Shown here in pieces: positions 8,736 through 17,533 of a stretch of DNA of 64,000 nucleotides; within the stretch, counting starts at the first letter, position 1, and every line of letters begins with the position of its first letter. Origin of the DNA: Flavisolibacter ginsengisoli DSM 18119. Lineage in GTDB: Bacteria > Bacteroidota > Bacteroidia > Chitinophagales > Chitinophagaceae. Location of the stretch: contig NZ_FQUU01000004.1 in assembly GCF_900129295.1 (NCBI RefSeq), forward strand, positions 248,001-312,000, given 5' to 3'. The notes below the pieces were generated by a model, which was given only the letters and a program-made list of their open reading frames with translations, was not told the origin of the DNA and searched no databases. Position numbers and translations under genes: made by a program.

Positions 8736-9386
8736 CCCTGGTATATTTTACCACAGCTACAAACAGCAAGACTTCTGAATAAAGATCCGCAGAGATATCA
8801 GGGAAAGGAAAACTAATAGATCAGAACTGGCAGCGCTAGAAATGAGGCAGGCACTCCTTCAAATGGGTATAAGTCAATAAGACAACTAAATGATGCTTCG
8901 GAATAAGCCTCTCCCCGGCCAAGCCTTAGAGAGGCGATATTTAGGTAGCAGAAACATTGCATTTGGGTGGAAAAGCCCTGTTAGGGCGACATTTTATTTA
9001 ATCATGGTGAACATGTATTCACAAATCTCTATTCAATAACTTATTAGGAAAGACATGCTGAGAATTTACAGCTAAAAAATGTCGCCCTGCTGGGGCTTAG
9101 TGATCCTTCTATGATGTCTTCTACCAAAATACCGCCCATACAGGGCTCTCCAAATGTTTCAGAATGATGCAATTGTAAAGAGTCTTGCCCTCTTCTCTGC
9201 GAACCTCTGCATCCTTTGCGATACTGGTTACGAAAGGAAATGTATAGGTTGGCTGCCATTAATATTGTAGTCTTTTTGTTTGGTTCTTAAGATTAGACTG
9301 CATCCTGGAAATTCTCTTCAACCTAAAGAACCAGAAACAAAAAACCAAAAACCATAAACTTTTCTTTCTCCCGACTCCAGGCTTCC
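8736..9386. other. Gene-free interval carrying dispersed repeats
   Basis: I see no gene in these 651 bases. They hold two copies, in opposite orientation, of a hairpin-rich repeat (8919-9030 and 9073-9146). At 9189-9222 there is a copy, on the minus strand, of a CGCAAAG-type motif that recurs at 21745-21788. Confidence 0.7.
8919..9146. repeat. Inverted pair of REP-like dispersed repeats
   Basis: The left copy (8919-9030) reads CCAAGCCTTAGAGAGGCG, then ATATTTAGGTAGCA, then AAAAGCCCTGTTAGGGCGAC with ATTTTA. The right copy (9073-9146) is the same pattern on the minus strand: AGCCCTGTATGGGCG, TATTTTGGTAG, AAGCCCCAGCAGGGCGAC, ATTTTT. Each half-unit contains a GCCC...GGGC hairpin. A third copy lies at 21600-21707. 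The elements sit only between genes and encode nothing; they resemble REP/BIME-type elements. Confidence 0.7.
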
Positions 9387-10265
9387 CTATGGTTCCAGGA
9401 AACCAAACTTTCCCATATTAAAATCGTTTATGGCCTGCAATAGTTCTGCTTTTGTATTCATTACAAATGGACCTTGAGCAGCTATAGGCTCGTTAATTGG
9501 TTCACCACTTAATACCAGGACGATAGCATCTTCCAGGGCTTGGACTTCAAATCTATCACCTTCATTTTCGAATAATGCAAAATGATCTGCAGGCACCTCC
9601 TCTGTACCATTCACAAGAATACTTCCTTCGATAACCAGCAAGGCTGTATTATAATTTGCAGGGAAAGTAAATGTTGCCTTGCCATCCCTATTCAATTTTG
9701 CATTGAACAAATGCAGTGGTGTAAAGCTGGTTGCAGATCCTTTTACATCTTCATATTGCCCGGCTATCACTTCTATCAATCCTGCATTACCCGGCAATTG
9801 ATATTTATTAATGCTATCATTGGAGAGGCTCTGGTATGCAGGCTGGCTCATTTTAAATTTGGCAGGAAGGTTTACCCATAGTTGCACCATCTGGAAATCA
9901 CCACCTTCCCTGCTGAAGTTTTCTTCGTGGTACTCCTTGTGCAGCACTCCTGAAGCTGCGGTCATCCATTGCACATCACCTTCGGCAATTACACCGCCGC
10001 CGCCTGAGCTATCATGGTGGGCTACCCTGCCTTTATAAGCTATGGTAACGGTCTCAAACCCTCTATGTGGGTGCACGCCAACACCCCTGGGCTTATCCGT
10101 TGGGTGAAAATAAAATTTAGAGTTATAATCCAGCATAATAAAAGGGTTCATCCTTTTCATATCAAGCCTATAGCCGCCAGGAATGAAGTTGTGTACCCTG
10201 AATCCATCTCCCACATAATGAGGCTCACCGGGAGGAACAATCACTTCAATATTTTTTGTTGCCAT
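9387..10265 (-). CDS. Pirin family protein (bicupin)
   Basis: The protein has 292 residues with the pirin N-terminal cupin at about 20-130 and a pirin C-terminal cupin at about 170-285. The metal-binding residues of the family are visible: H65 and H67 in HPHRGFE, H109 and E111 in VLHKEYHE. Family members bind iron; some have quercetin 2,3-dioxygenase activity and others act as redox-sensitive protein partners. Length and ligands are canonical, with no sign of degeneration. It is a single gene facing the repeat region, divergent from the DUF4386 gene, so no pathway is suggested by context. Confidence 0.92.
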   Translation of the reverse strand: MATKNIEVIVPPGEPHYVGDGFRVHNFIPGGYRLDMKRMNPFIMLDYNSKFYFHPTDKPRGVGVHPHRGFETVTIAYKGRVAHHDSSGGGGVIAEGDVQWMTAASGVLHKEYHEENFSREGGDFQMVQLWVNLPAKFKMSQPAYQSLSNDSINKYQLPGNAGLIEVIAGQYEDVKGSATSFTPLHLFNAKLNRDGKATFTFPANYNTALLVIEGSILVNGTEEVPADHFALFENEGDRFEVQALEDAIVLVLSGEPINEPIAAQGPFVMNTKAELLQAINDFNMGKFGFLEP

Positions 10266-10434
10266 AATATTTCATTTACTACACAAATCTACTATGCCGG
10301 ATTAGCCCCGGCATTGATGTATGGTAAGAAAAAAACTTGATTCTGGTTAGGCAAATCGTTATTCGTATACCAATACCGGTTGTTTATAGACCATCAATTG
10401 CCTGCCTTATAATAATTAAATACACTTGCACAAG

Positions 10435-11130
10435 ATGAAAGAAAATACAACTAAAACTTCTCTTCGCACTGCGTCTCTCATTGCCGGGTTCAGCTTGCTG
10501 GTTATGGTAATTGCTGCACCGTTTGTTGAGCTTTATGCCTATCCAAAGCTTATAGTTCCAGGCAATGCTACAGAAACTATAAACAATATCGCTGTCAACA
10601 AGGGACTGTATATTTATGTGTTATTCGGATACCTGCTTACATTTATTGCTGATGTTATTGTTGCATGGGCGCTGTATATTTTACTAAAACCTGTAAATGA
10701 ATATCTTTCTTTACTAACAGCTATATTCAGGTGGATCTATACTGTCATTGCCCTGCTTGCACTCCTTAATCTGGTTACTGTTTACCGGATAGTAAATACT
10801 TCCGACTATCTAAATGTTTTTCAACCAGGCCAGTTGAATGCTGAAATAATGTTATTACTCAAATCTTTTAAAAGCAGCTGGTATTTTGGGCTGATCTTTT
10901 TTAGCATTCACCTGGTTCTGCTTGGATATTTAGTGATGAGATCCGGCTATATCCCTTTTATATTAGGTATAGTATTGATTATTACTGGTTTCGGTTACCT
11001 GTTAACCAATGTAAGACCCTACCTGTTTCCAACCATTAATGTTGATTTTGCTAAATACACTTTTTACGGTGAATTGATTTTTATGCTATGGTTACTAATA
11101 AAAGGCTGGCGAATAAAGGAAATGAACTAA
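10435..11130 (+). CDS. DUF4386 family integral membrane protein
   Basis: I use the ATG at 10435 (231 residues); the longer frame would need a TTG at 10426. The protein has about six hydrophobic segments, roughly at residues 10-30, 55-80, 90-115, 140-165, 170-190 and 205-225, and the DUF4386 N-terminal pattern (RTASLIAGFSLLVMVIAAP, later NKGLYIYVLFGYLLTFIADV). The family has no established function. It stands alone between pirin and a GldM-like protein, so context gives no clue. Membership rests on recalled sequence pattern. Confidence 0.8.
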   Translation: MKENTTKTSLRTASLIAGFSLLVMVIAAPFVELYAYPKLIVPGNATETINNIAVNKGLYIYVLFGYLLTFIADVIVAWALYILLKPVNEYLSLLTAIFRWIYTVIALLALLNLVTVYRIVNTSDYLNVFQPGQLNAEIMLLLKSFKSSWYFGLIFFSIHLVLLGYLVMRSGYIPFILGIVLIITGFGYLLTNVRPYLFPTINVDFAKYTFYGELIFMLWLLIKGWRIKEMN

Positions 11131-11250
11131 GAACTTATGTATAAGAATTTTACAGGAAACCTTTTGATTCTTCACTTTGAATAATACTTTTTTGTAATTT
11201 AAAGGATCATTCCATTCAACTCGATTTATACTCATTAAAACCAAAGCGAA

Positions 11251-11919
11251 ATGAACTTTAGCATTGCTGGAAAAGCATTCAAACTGCTTTTAATTGCTGC
11301 CAGCTTATTAGGCAGCTCTATTTATACGTTTGGTCAGACCAATATTGCCATTGCACCAAACAAAATGAATGTGCTTTACATTGGCGTTGATAATCCTTTA
11401 TCAGTTGCAGCTTCCAATGGCAGTGATGAAAAAGTTACTGTTACGGTTACAGGTGGTGGAGGCACAGTATCAAAACTTGGATCAGGCCTCTATAATGTGC
11501 AGGTTACAGATCTGACCGATGAGTGTTTGGTGAATGTGTATGTTGATGGGAAAATAGCTGGCTCCTCTCCTTTCAGAGTTCGCAGTTTACCTGCTCCTTT
11601 CGCTACTGTGGGAGGTTATTCATCTGGTAGTAAAATAAAGGCTGACTCTTTCAGCTCCCAGCCTGGTCTCGGGGTATTCCTTAAAGATTTCCCTTTTGAA
11701 GTTAGGTACGAGGTGACTGGATTTACATTTACAGTGGGTGATGACCAGGGTAATATCAGGACTGCCGATTGTGCGAGTGCCCTTTTTACTCCCAGGGCTA
11801 AGCAATTAATAGACCAATATGCAAAACCAGGAGAAATGGTTACCATTGACAAGATCCGTGTAAAAGATCCTTCCGGGAAAGAATTGAAGATCCCTTCTTT
11901 GGTGTATTACATACAATAG
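11251..11919 (+). CDS. Secreted protein resembling the C-terminal domains of GldM
   Basis: This 222-residue protein has a signal peptide (hydrophobic to about residue 26, ending YTFGQ). Residues 28-115 match the style of the third periplasmic GldM domain (NKMNVLYIGVDNPLSVAA, then VSKLGSGLYNVQV) and 118-222 the last (ATVGGYSSGSKIKADSF, then FTPRAKQLIDQYAKPGEMVT). GldM is the inner-membrane rotor-like subunit of the type IX secretion/gliding motor. Here its transmembrane helix and first two domains are replaced by a signal peptide, so it is an orphan periplasmic piece. No gld genes are nearby. A partner or decoy role is guesswork. Confidence 0.75.
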   Translation: MNFSIAGKAFKLLLIAASLLGSSIYTFGQTNIAIAPNKMNVLYIGVDNPLSVAASNGSDEKVTVTVTGGGGTVSKLGSGLYNVQVTDLTDECLVNVYVDGKIAGSSPFRVRSLPAPFATVGGYSSGSKIKADSFSSQPGLGVFLKDFPFEVRYEVTGFTFTVGDDQGNIRTADCASALFTPRAKQLIDQYAKPGEMVTIDKIRVKDPSGKELKIPSLVYYIQ

Positions 11920-12067
11920 CTAAATAGTTAAATGATTGAATAGTGGGCTTACACAAAGATCCTGGTAGTACTATCTTGCGTAGTTTACCTTAACCTGGCA
12001 ACCTTTAGGGCAGTCGTGGATACAATTGAAAGACAGGGATGCATTTATATTGGAAACCTATAGGTAT

Positions 12068-12628
12068 TTACTGTTTGTTTCCAGGTATACTTGTTCTCCT
12101 GGCAAGCCAGGCATCCTTTTCAATTCTATAGGTAAAATTGAGCTTTGGGGTTTCTCCAAAATAGGCCACTTCCTGCTTTCCCACCTTTTTAGCCCCTAAC
12201 CGGCCAATGGCTATTTGAGAGCGGATATTAATAGCACCTACCTGGAAATTTACACAAGAAACAAAGTCAAAGAGATAATCGAGCAAAAGCGCTTTAACCG
12301 AGGGATTAATGCCCTTGCCCCAATATTCAGTACCATAAAAGGTATAGCCTATCATTATACTATTTTCTTCGGCATTAAAATCGTAAATGCGGGTACTTCC
12401 GGCCACCTTGCCGCTTGATCTGTCAATTACTTTAAAAGCACCTTTGCTTTGAATGGCTCCATCAAAAAAATTACGAAAAACTTCTTTCTTCCATCGGTCA
12501 TTAGTAGGATGCTGTTCCCAAATCTTAGGATTTGATGCCACAGCATACAATTCTTCAAAATCAGTTTCCTTTAATGGATATAATATAGCCTTGTCGTTTT
12601 CCAATATGGGTTGCAGGTCAAAATGCAT
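12068..12628 (-). CDS. GNAT family N-acetyltransferase
   Basis: The protein has 186 residues and covers one GNAT (Acetyltransf_3/RimJ-like) domain. It opens with the beta-1 strand and FEELYAVASNPKIWEQHP. Strands 2-4 run through GSTRIYDFNAEENSIMIGY, and the acetyl-CoA binding region is YWGKGINPSVKALLLDYLFD, with NIRSQIAIGRLGAKKVG completing motif B. Family members acetylate protein N-termini or small-molecule amines. The start is an ATG. It is a monocistronic minus-strand gene with no functional neighbour, so the substrate cannot be predicted. Confidence 0.9.
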   Translation of the reverse strand: MHFDLQPILENDKAILYPLKETDFEELYAVASNPKIWEQHPTNDRWKKEVFRNFFDGAIQSKGAFKVIDRSSGKVAGSTRIYDFNAEENSIMIGYTFYGTEYWGKGINPSVKALLLDYLFDFVSCVNFQVGAINIRSQIAIGRLGAKKVGKQEVAYFGETPKLNFTYRIEKDAWLARRTSIPGNKQ

Positions 12629-12834
12629 ATCATGGTTCTTTTAACTCAATACTCTTATGGGTTGCCGGCATAGAAAATTAATCTTCAATATAAATTGAAA
12701 AGTTAGTTTAGTGTGCAACGTAAGATAAAAAAGTTTGAGATGTGAAACAGGATCCAGTCACAGGCTGCAGGATATATCCCAGGCTATTGCTTATTGTTTA
12801 TTCCAATAAAACTATAATAAGATCTCATGAGAGA

Positions 12835-13785
12835 TCATTTATTTTTCCATCTATTTACAGAAATAGAATCACCAATTGAAAAGCTCATTAAATCTTCACC
12901 CATAGTAACTTTCCCATCATAATGGGCCTTTGTTTTTTTCATTATTTCATCTTCAGTAAGACCACGGATCTTGACAATATGGGAATAAACAGCAAGCCCC
13001 GGACGTACAGTATTAAAAACTTTGGCAGCTTGTTCAGGAGTGGTATGATGCATCAGTATATTGTATTGGGGATCCGACTTGCTTAAAGAGTCCGGAGCTA
13101 TGGCAACTTCATGTATTAATAGATCGGTCCCCCTGGCAAACCTGGATAGATTTTCTGAATACCTGGTGTCGCCTGATAATACAACCGAATGTCCATTATA
13201 TTCTATTCGATAACCAAAAGCAGGGACCACAGGAAAATGATCTACTTCTATGGCAATAACCTTAACTCCATTTTTATCATACACAACACCTTGTTGTATT
13301 TCGGTAGTCAGAAACTTACTGCCTTCCTCTGATCTTTTATCATCTTCCACACGCATCCTGATGTCAAAAGCAAATGCCTTTCGTAAATTAATCAGCATTT
13401 CAGAAGTGCCTGATGGGCCATATACATTGAGTGGAACAACTCTTCTTGATACAAGCCAACCCGATAGCCACAGATCCGGGAGTCCAACTATATGATCAGA
13501 ATGAAGGTGTGTTAGAAACAATGCTGAGATCTTGTCATAAGCAATATTTATTTGCCGTAGCCTTTGCAAACAACCTCTTCCAGCATCAAAAAGCAAAGTT
13601 TCACTTCCTGCCTGCACAAGAATACTCGGGCCAAACCGCTCCATAATAGGTTGAGGTGTGCCTGTACCCAATAAGGTAACTTTTATAATAGGTTGTTTGG
13701 AATGACTCGTATCTATCCCTCCTGTAACCTGGCCAAAACTAAAAAAGAAAAGAAAGGACAATATGCATGTTAATAGCAAGCGCAT
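12835..13785 (-). CDS. Secreted metallo-beta-lactamase-fold hydrolase (RNase Z/AtsA-like)
   Basis: This 316-residue protein has a signal peptide (hydrophobic 3-18, cleavage near FSFGQ). The MBL core starts VTLLGTGTPQP. The zinc motif THLHSDH lies at 92-98, a later LSGDTRYS supplies the bridging aspartate, and LLIHEV and a C-terminal YSHIV histidine complete the site. The order and GTGTP opening are those of the RNase Z/arylsulfatase-like branch, but the export signal argues against tRNA processing. A periplasmic hydrolase for a phospho- or sulfo-ester is more likely. A GATCTC/GAGATC hairpin overlaps its stop codon. Confidence 0.88.
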   Translation of the reverse strand: MRLLLTCILSFLFFFSFGQVTGGIDTSHSKQPIIKVTLLGTGTPQPIMERFGPSILVQAGSETLLFDAGRGCLQRLRQINIAYDKISALFLTHLHSDHIVGLPDLWLSGWLVSRRVVPLNVYGPSGTSEMLINLRKAFAFDIRMRVEDDKRSEEGSKFLTTEIQQGVVYDKNGVKVIAIEVDHFPVVPAFGYRIEYNGHSVVLSGDTRYSENLSRFARGTDLLIHEVAIAPDSLSKSDPQYNILMHHTTPEQAAKVFNTVRPGLAVYSHIVKIRGLTEDEIMKKTKAHYDGKVTMGEDLMSFSIGDSISVNRWKNK

Positions 13786-13953
13786 CTTCTATGAATATAC
13801 AACTATATCAAGGAAGCGTGCATACATTTGAGACACATCAAATCATAACTTAAACAGGTGATGTCCTTAAAATTCAAAATACCATTCCCGAAAAATATAT
13901 GAGTCTATTCCTATTTACACCACACCTCGGCAGCATTAGGCTATTTAGCTGAT

Positions 13954-14394
13954 TTAATTTTGCCAGTTATTCTCCGGGTCAAAATTTACCATCCATTGTA
14001 TACCATATTTGTCCGCAAACATTCCAAAATAGAAACCCAAAGGGCCGTCAGCCATTGGCATTTCTACTTTTCCACCCTCTGATAACCCTTTGAATAACTT
14101 GTCTGCTTCTTCCCGGCTTTCAGCACTAATTGAAATCGTATTCCTGTTATCATGTTCCGTCACCGTTCCCATAACCTCTAACACATCACTACCCATCAAC
14201 ATATTACTTTTTCTAATGGGCAATGCAATGTGCATAAGCCTGTTGGCATCATTTTCGGGTATTTGGAATTCAGAACTTGCAAGATCTTTGTAACGCATAA
14301 CCTTTGAAAATTCACCGCCGAATACTGTTTTGTAAAATGTAAATGCTTCTTCGGCATTTCCATTGAAATGAATGTAGGGATTGATAAGTGCCAT
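13954..14394 (-). CDS. VOC superfamily protein, PhnB-like
   Basis: The protein has 146 residues and a glyoxalase/bleomycin-resistance fold of the PhnB type: INPYIHFNGNAEEAFTFYKTVF at the N-terminus, LMHIALPIRKSNMLMGSD in the centre and FYFGMFADKYGIQWMVNF at the end. PhnB-type members are often annotated 3-demethylubiquinone methyltransferase-like, although activity is usually unproven. It is the last gene of an operon ArsR - SRPBCC - 69-residue protein - VOC. A related protein is encoded at 21024-21464; both keep FY.S/TVFGGEF and the FGMFADK/SCTDKFG..WM ends. Confidence 0.9.
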   Translation of the reverse strand: MALINPYIHFNGNAEEAFTFYKTVFGGEFSKVMRYKDLASSEFQIPENDANRLMHIALPIRKSNMLMGSDVLEVMGTVTEHDNRNTISISAESREEADKLFKGLSEGGKVEMPMADGPLGFYFGMFADKYGIQWMVNFDPENNWQN

Positions 14395-14429
14395 AGCTTC
14401 AATTTTTAAGTTAACTAATCATTGTTTCT

Positions 14430-14639
14430 TTATTCCAGTTCTTCACATTCAAATTGGTTATTTCTCAGCAGGCTGATTATAGGAGAAATAATATTTTCTT
14501 CGCTGTCAATACGCAAAACCTTGTCGCAGTCATCAAGGTCAAAATTCCATTTTGCCTTAACCAGTAATTGGTCAATATGCGGCTTTAGCTTTTTTGCCTG
14601 GATTTTCGTTCTGACAGTTGTTTTGAAAACGTAGATCAT
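14430..14639 (-). CDS. Small conserved-looking protein in ArsR/SRPBCC operon
   Basis: This 69-residue protein has an ATG that overlaps the stop of the SRPBCC gene by four bases (ATGA), good evidence for translation. Its alternating pattern is strand (IYVFKTTV), helix ([15 protein letters not shown]), strands ([15 protein letters not shown]), helix ([13 protein letters not shown]) and a final strand (FECEEL). That resembles a ferredoxin-like or heavy-metal-associated fold, but without the CxxC metal-binding pair. I cannot name a family. A regulatory or partner role for the neighbouring SRPBCC and VOC proteins is possible but not shown. Confidence 0.7.
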   Translation of the reverse strand: MIYVFKTTVRTKIQAKKLKPHIDQLLVKAKWNFDLDDCDKVLRIDSEENIISPIISLLRNNQFECEELE

Positions 14640-15133
14640 TTATGTGATAATGTAGCCAGGAGATTTTCAAGGTTACTTAACGACATTTTCATTCCTATTG
14701 TGAAGCCATCAAGTATTCTCTCGAGTCTTTCAAGAGATTCATTATAGATAGAGATGTACACCTTTGTTGTTCCATTATGCTCGCTGAAAGAATGATCCCA
14801 TTCAGAACCGGGGAGTTCAGGATTTTCATCTTTGTCTGCAAAAGCATTGTACATTTTAAAATTAGTTTTGGGACTGATGGAAGTATATTCCTGGATGGCC
14901 CAACGTTCCACGCCTTCGGGGCTTACCATAGCATAAAATCTTTTGCCTCCCACTTTGAAATCCTGGTATTTTGTTTTGCATACCATAGGTTTGGGTGCCA
15001 GCCATTGATCTAGTAATTCTGATTTGGTAAATGCATCCCATACCAATGGAAGTTCGGCGTCAAATTCCCTGGTAATATTTACAGTCTTGGCCGCTTTGTC
15101 TACGGTAAAATCAAATAATAAGGCAGTGTTCAT
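14636..15133 (-). CDS. SRPBCC (AHSA1-like) domain protein
   Basis: The protein has 165 residues and a START-like/AHSA1 fold. The opening strand and helix read [20 protein letters not shown], followed by [11 protein letters not shown], the characteristic W.tp.p..c element. The middle carries [20 protein letters not shown] and the C-terminal helix is [20 protein letters not shown]. It overlaps the ArsR gene by four bases at its start and the 69-residue gene at its end. ArsR-SRPBCC pairs are common in Bacteroidota. The cavity probably binds a small hydrophobic ligand, but nothing here identifies it. Confidence 0.9.
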   Translation of the reverse strand: MNTALLFDFTVDKAAKTVNITREFDAELPLVWDAFTKSELLDQWLAPKPMVCKTKYQDFKVGGKRFYAMVSPEGVERWAIQEYTSISPKTNFKMYNAFADKDENPELPGSEWDHSFSEHNGTTKVYISIYNESLERLERILDGFTIGMKMSLSNLENLLATLSHK

Positions 15134-15450
15134 TTTTTATGTTTTTTAATAGTTGATAATACATTGTCAAGCTGATTGAACCTGGTTTCCCAGATTTTCC
15201 TGTATTGGCTTAGCCATTTGTCAATTTCTTTCATCTTTTCTATTTCAAGTGAATAATAGATCTCCCTCCCCTGTTGCTCCTGCTTTACTAAATCACATTC
15301 CGTTAAAATGCGAAGGTGTTTTGAAACAGCCTGCCTGGTAGTATTGAAATTTTCGGCAATGGCATTAGGTGTCATTGCCTGCAATGCTATTAAGGCTATA
15401 ATAGCCCGCCTTGTCGGGTCAGCTATTGCCTGGAAAATATCCCTTCTCAT
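15130..15450 (-). CDS. ArsR-family winged-helix transcriptional regulator
   Basis: This 106-residue protein starts [20 protein letters not shown], the classic opening of this subgroup, followed by the recognition region [20 protein letters not shown] and a wing REIYYSLE. There are no clustered cysteines for metal sensing, so it is a non-metal ArsR regulator. It leads a four-gene operon with ATGA overlaps (SRPBCC, a 69-residue protein, then VOC). By analogy with similar operons it should repress its own transcription until the SRPBCC/VOC substrate appears; that is inference. The operon promoter should lie in the AT-rich sequence just above 15450. Confidence 0.9.
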   Translation of the reverse strand: MRRDIFQAIADPTRRAIIALIALQAMTPNAIAENFNTTRQAVSKHLRILTECDLVKQEQQGREIYYSLEIEKMKEIDKWLSQYRKIWETRFNQLDNVLSTIKKHKK

Positions 15451-16047
15451 ATTGTTTACTTTATTTTAGGAAACCAATCAGTTGCAAATATATGCGCAAC
15501 TTTTCGGTTTCCTATTATTTATTCAACTTTTTTTTAAAAAAAATTAAATAACAGGAAAACTATTATCATTTCCACCTCTATACTGTAATACTTAAATGAG
15601 TGTGATGAATCCGCACTACTTATTATTTCATACCAGGCTTTTCCGAACCCTTTACAACCATAACCTTTCAGCCTTACGGAATTAGAATAGGTAATCCTTA
15701 CTGCAAATCATTTCTTTATCCCGCAGCTATAATGGAAAAATATATTGGTCCAGTTTTATTCTCCAGGCGTACAAGCAGGTTCATATAAAAGGCTTAATTT
15801 TTATAAGCATCCTCACACCCCTCCTTTACATAAAAATTGCTTCCTTGGTCCTTCTATTATGCAACGCCTATGTAACGGCTATGTAACGGCTCTGTGCCGC
15901 CTATGTAACGGCTCTTTAAAGAACCGTTACATACCAGTAACATACTTTTTTCATTCGGTTTTATTTTATGGATGGCCATTGTTTTTTACTAAGATTTTTA
16001 GTATTTTAGCATTGTAATTATTCTATTATCCTATAAAAACTATAACA
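15451..16047. other. Intergenic interval with 11-bp tandem repeat and palindrome
   Basis: This is 597 bases between the divergent ArsR operon and the 264-residue unknown gene. It contains the promoters of both, a poly-A/T tract near 15530-15545, the 11-bp repeat array at 15861-15915 and a 26-bp palindrome at 15905-15930. I see no credible gene. Confidence 0.65.
15861..15930. repeat. 11-bp tandem repeat array ending in a 26-bp near-palindrome
   Basis: Five 11-bp units run from 15861 to 15915: GCAACGCCTAT, GTAACGGCTAT, GTAACGGCTCT, GTGCCGCCTAT and GTAACGGCTCT. The last unit is also the left arm of an inverted repeat at 15905-15930 (arms GTAACGG and CCGTTAC; the whole 26 bases are self-complementary except one pair). 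The 11-bp period places each copy on the same DNA face, as expected for a multimer-binding site. It begins about 190 bases before the ATG of the next gene. Confidence 0.8.
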
Positions 16048-16842
16048 ATGGCCAGACTAACAGGTCCACTTGCCTTTACCGGGAAGCTGGATGGAATATC
16101 AGCCTTTAAACGCAAAGGCAGCAACCGGGTGATTCTTCGACCACGCTATGGTCCCAGCAAAAAAGATGTGGACACCAAACCTTCATACGACAATACACGA
16201 AGGGTAAATAAAGAATTTGGCGGACGCTCAACGGCCGCTAAATGGATAAGGGATGGATACCATGCCCTGAAACTTATTGCAGACAGTGATAACCTTTCAA
16301 ACCTCAATGCACTGCTGTTGCCCATACAACAACTGGACACCGAAACAGAATATGGAAAACGGTCGGTTATTCTTTCCTTAAACAGGGGGTTGTTAGAAGG
16401 CTTTAACCTAAACAAATGGCATCCTTTTGAATCTGTGATACAAAACCCTGTTGGCTGCACTGTGTTAAGGGAAGAACTAAAAGCCCTGGTTAACGTACCT
16501 GCATTAATAAAAGGAGTAAACTTCATCCCTCCCACTGTTCATCCATTTTTCAGGGTGGTGGCAGCTCTTTCCATTGTGCCAGATCTTTACTACCACCAGG
16601 TCAGGTACAGGCCCATTGGAAGTTATGAAGGTTTTCGCCCGGGAGTAGTGAAGACAGCATGGATGGCAGTTCATACACAAACTGAGGCTATAAACCTGGA
16701 GTTGACGTTGCCTGCTATACCACCGAATGATCATTTTAGCCTTGTGCTTACCATGGGCATTGAAATGGGAACTGCCAAAAGCCTTTCGCTTATTGAAGGG
16801 ATAAAATATGCAGGCTGTGGGAAAATAATGGCGGTAAGGTAA
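16048..16842 (+). CDS. Uncharacterised 264-residue protein
   Basis: I do not recognise a named domain. The protein starts MARLTGPLAFTGKLDGISAF and continues with a basic stretch (KRKGSNRVILRPRYGPSKK), then TRRVNKEFGGRSTAAKWI. My recollection is that Chitinophagaceae genomes often encode proteins with this opening and that they are uncharacterised. There is no signal peptide or membrane segment. The middle is mixed alpha/beta, and the C-terminal half has several hydrophobic strands. It is monocistronic, preceded by an unusual 11-bp repeat array and palindrome that could be its own regulatory site. Phage-structural, nucleic-acid-binding and self-association roles are all open. Confidence 0.75.
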   Translation: MARLTGPLAFTGKLDGISAFKRKGSNRVILRPRYGPSKKDVDTKPSYDNTRRVNKEFGGRSTAAKWIRDGYHALKLIADSDNLSNLNALLLPIQQLDTETEYGKRSVILSLNRGLLEGFNLNKWHPFESVIQNPVGCTVLREELKALVNVPALIKGVNFIPPTVHPFFRVVAALSIVPDLYYHQVRYRPIGSYEGFRPGVVKTAWMAVHTQTEAINLELTLPAIPPNDHFSLVLTMGIEMGTAKSLSLIEGIKYAGCGKIMAVR

Positions 16843-16990
16843 TAAGCATGTTCCAGGACTATGAAATACAAAATCGCTAAATTATCTTTATGCCTGGCAG
16901 AACAAAAAGGAAACACTTGGTTTGGAAATTCCAGTTTTCTTAAATGTTTTCTGTTATAAACCGTTCCCACCAAAACATAACTTCTATAAA

Positions 16991-17533
16991 ATGGACCAGA
17001 AGAACAAAGTCAGATCAGGACTAATTTTCGGAATTGTAACATCCCTATTTTTCATTCTCCAAAATTTGCTCACCCGTGATGATCTTTCCACTCAAAATCT
17101 TATTATAATAATTGCCTCGTCATTGTTTGGAGGAGCTCTTGCGGGGTTCCTATTTGGATGGCTGATTGGATTATTTGCTAATTCCAAATTTTTAAAGAAC
17201 GGTACAAATATTGACACTGCTAGCAATGAAACCATTGTATTTAGTACAGGTGCCAATCATTTCCAGGGAGTTGAAGGTGTAGGTGGTAAATTATACCTCA
17301 CCAATAAGAGATTGATATTTAAGTCCCACAACTTTAATATCCAGAATCATGAATTCTCGATTAATTTATCAGACGTTGACGAGGTGCATAGGTATAGCAC
17401 CTATGGCATCATCAATAACGGGCTATCAGTTACAACCTCTGGCAATGTCATTGAAAAGTTTGCTGTCCAGGAACCAGAAGAATGGATGTTTCAATTAAAA
17501 GAAAAGAATAGCTTACAATCCGTAGAACAATAA
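16991..17533 (+). CDS. Membrane protein with GRAM/PH-like domain
   Basis: I chose the ATG at 16991 (180 residues); the longer frame from 16922 adds 23 unconvincing residues overlapping the presumed leader. Two hydrophobic segments lie at about 9-28 and 38-65 (IIIIASSLFGGALAGFLFGW). The soluble C-terminal part follows the GRAM-domain pattern: ANHFQGVEGVGGKLYLTNKR, then LIFKSHNFNIQNHEFSINLS, DVDEVHRYST and a final EEWMFQL. GRAM domains are PH-like modules that bind lipids or proteins. The gene is monocistronic and its function is unknown. Confidence 0.78.
   Translation: MDQKNKVRSGLIFGIVTSLFFILQNLLTRDDLSTQNLIIIIASSLFGGALAGFLFGWLIGLFANSKFLKNGTNIDTASNETIVFSTGANHFQGVEGVGGKLYLTNKRLIFKSHNFNIQNHEFSINLSDVDEVHRYSTYGIINNGLSVTTSGNVIEKFAVQEPEEWMFQLKEKNSLQSVEQ

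Noticed and set aside
8736-9386. Insertion-sequence remnant
   Set aside because: No transposase fragment in any frame and the same repeat occurs as a stand-alone unit at 21600; better described as a REP/MITE-like element.
12821-12836. Terminator after the secreted MBL gene (GATCTC/GAGATC hairpin)
   Set aside because: The stem is short, overlaps the stop codon and is followed by only a broken T-run; not reported as a feature.
15861-15930. CRISPR array
   Set aside because: Units are 11 bp, directly abutting and without unique spacers; there are no cas genes.
15745-16017. A 90-residue reading frame across the 11-bp repeat
   Set aside because: Its sequence is largely a translation of the repeat array and palindrome, and it has no domain-like pattern.
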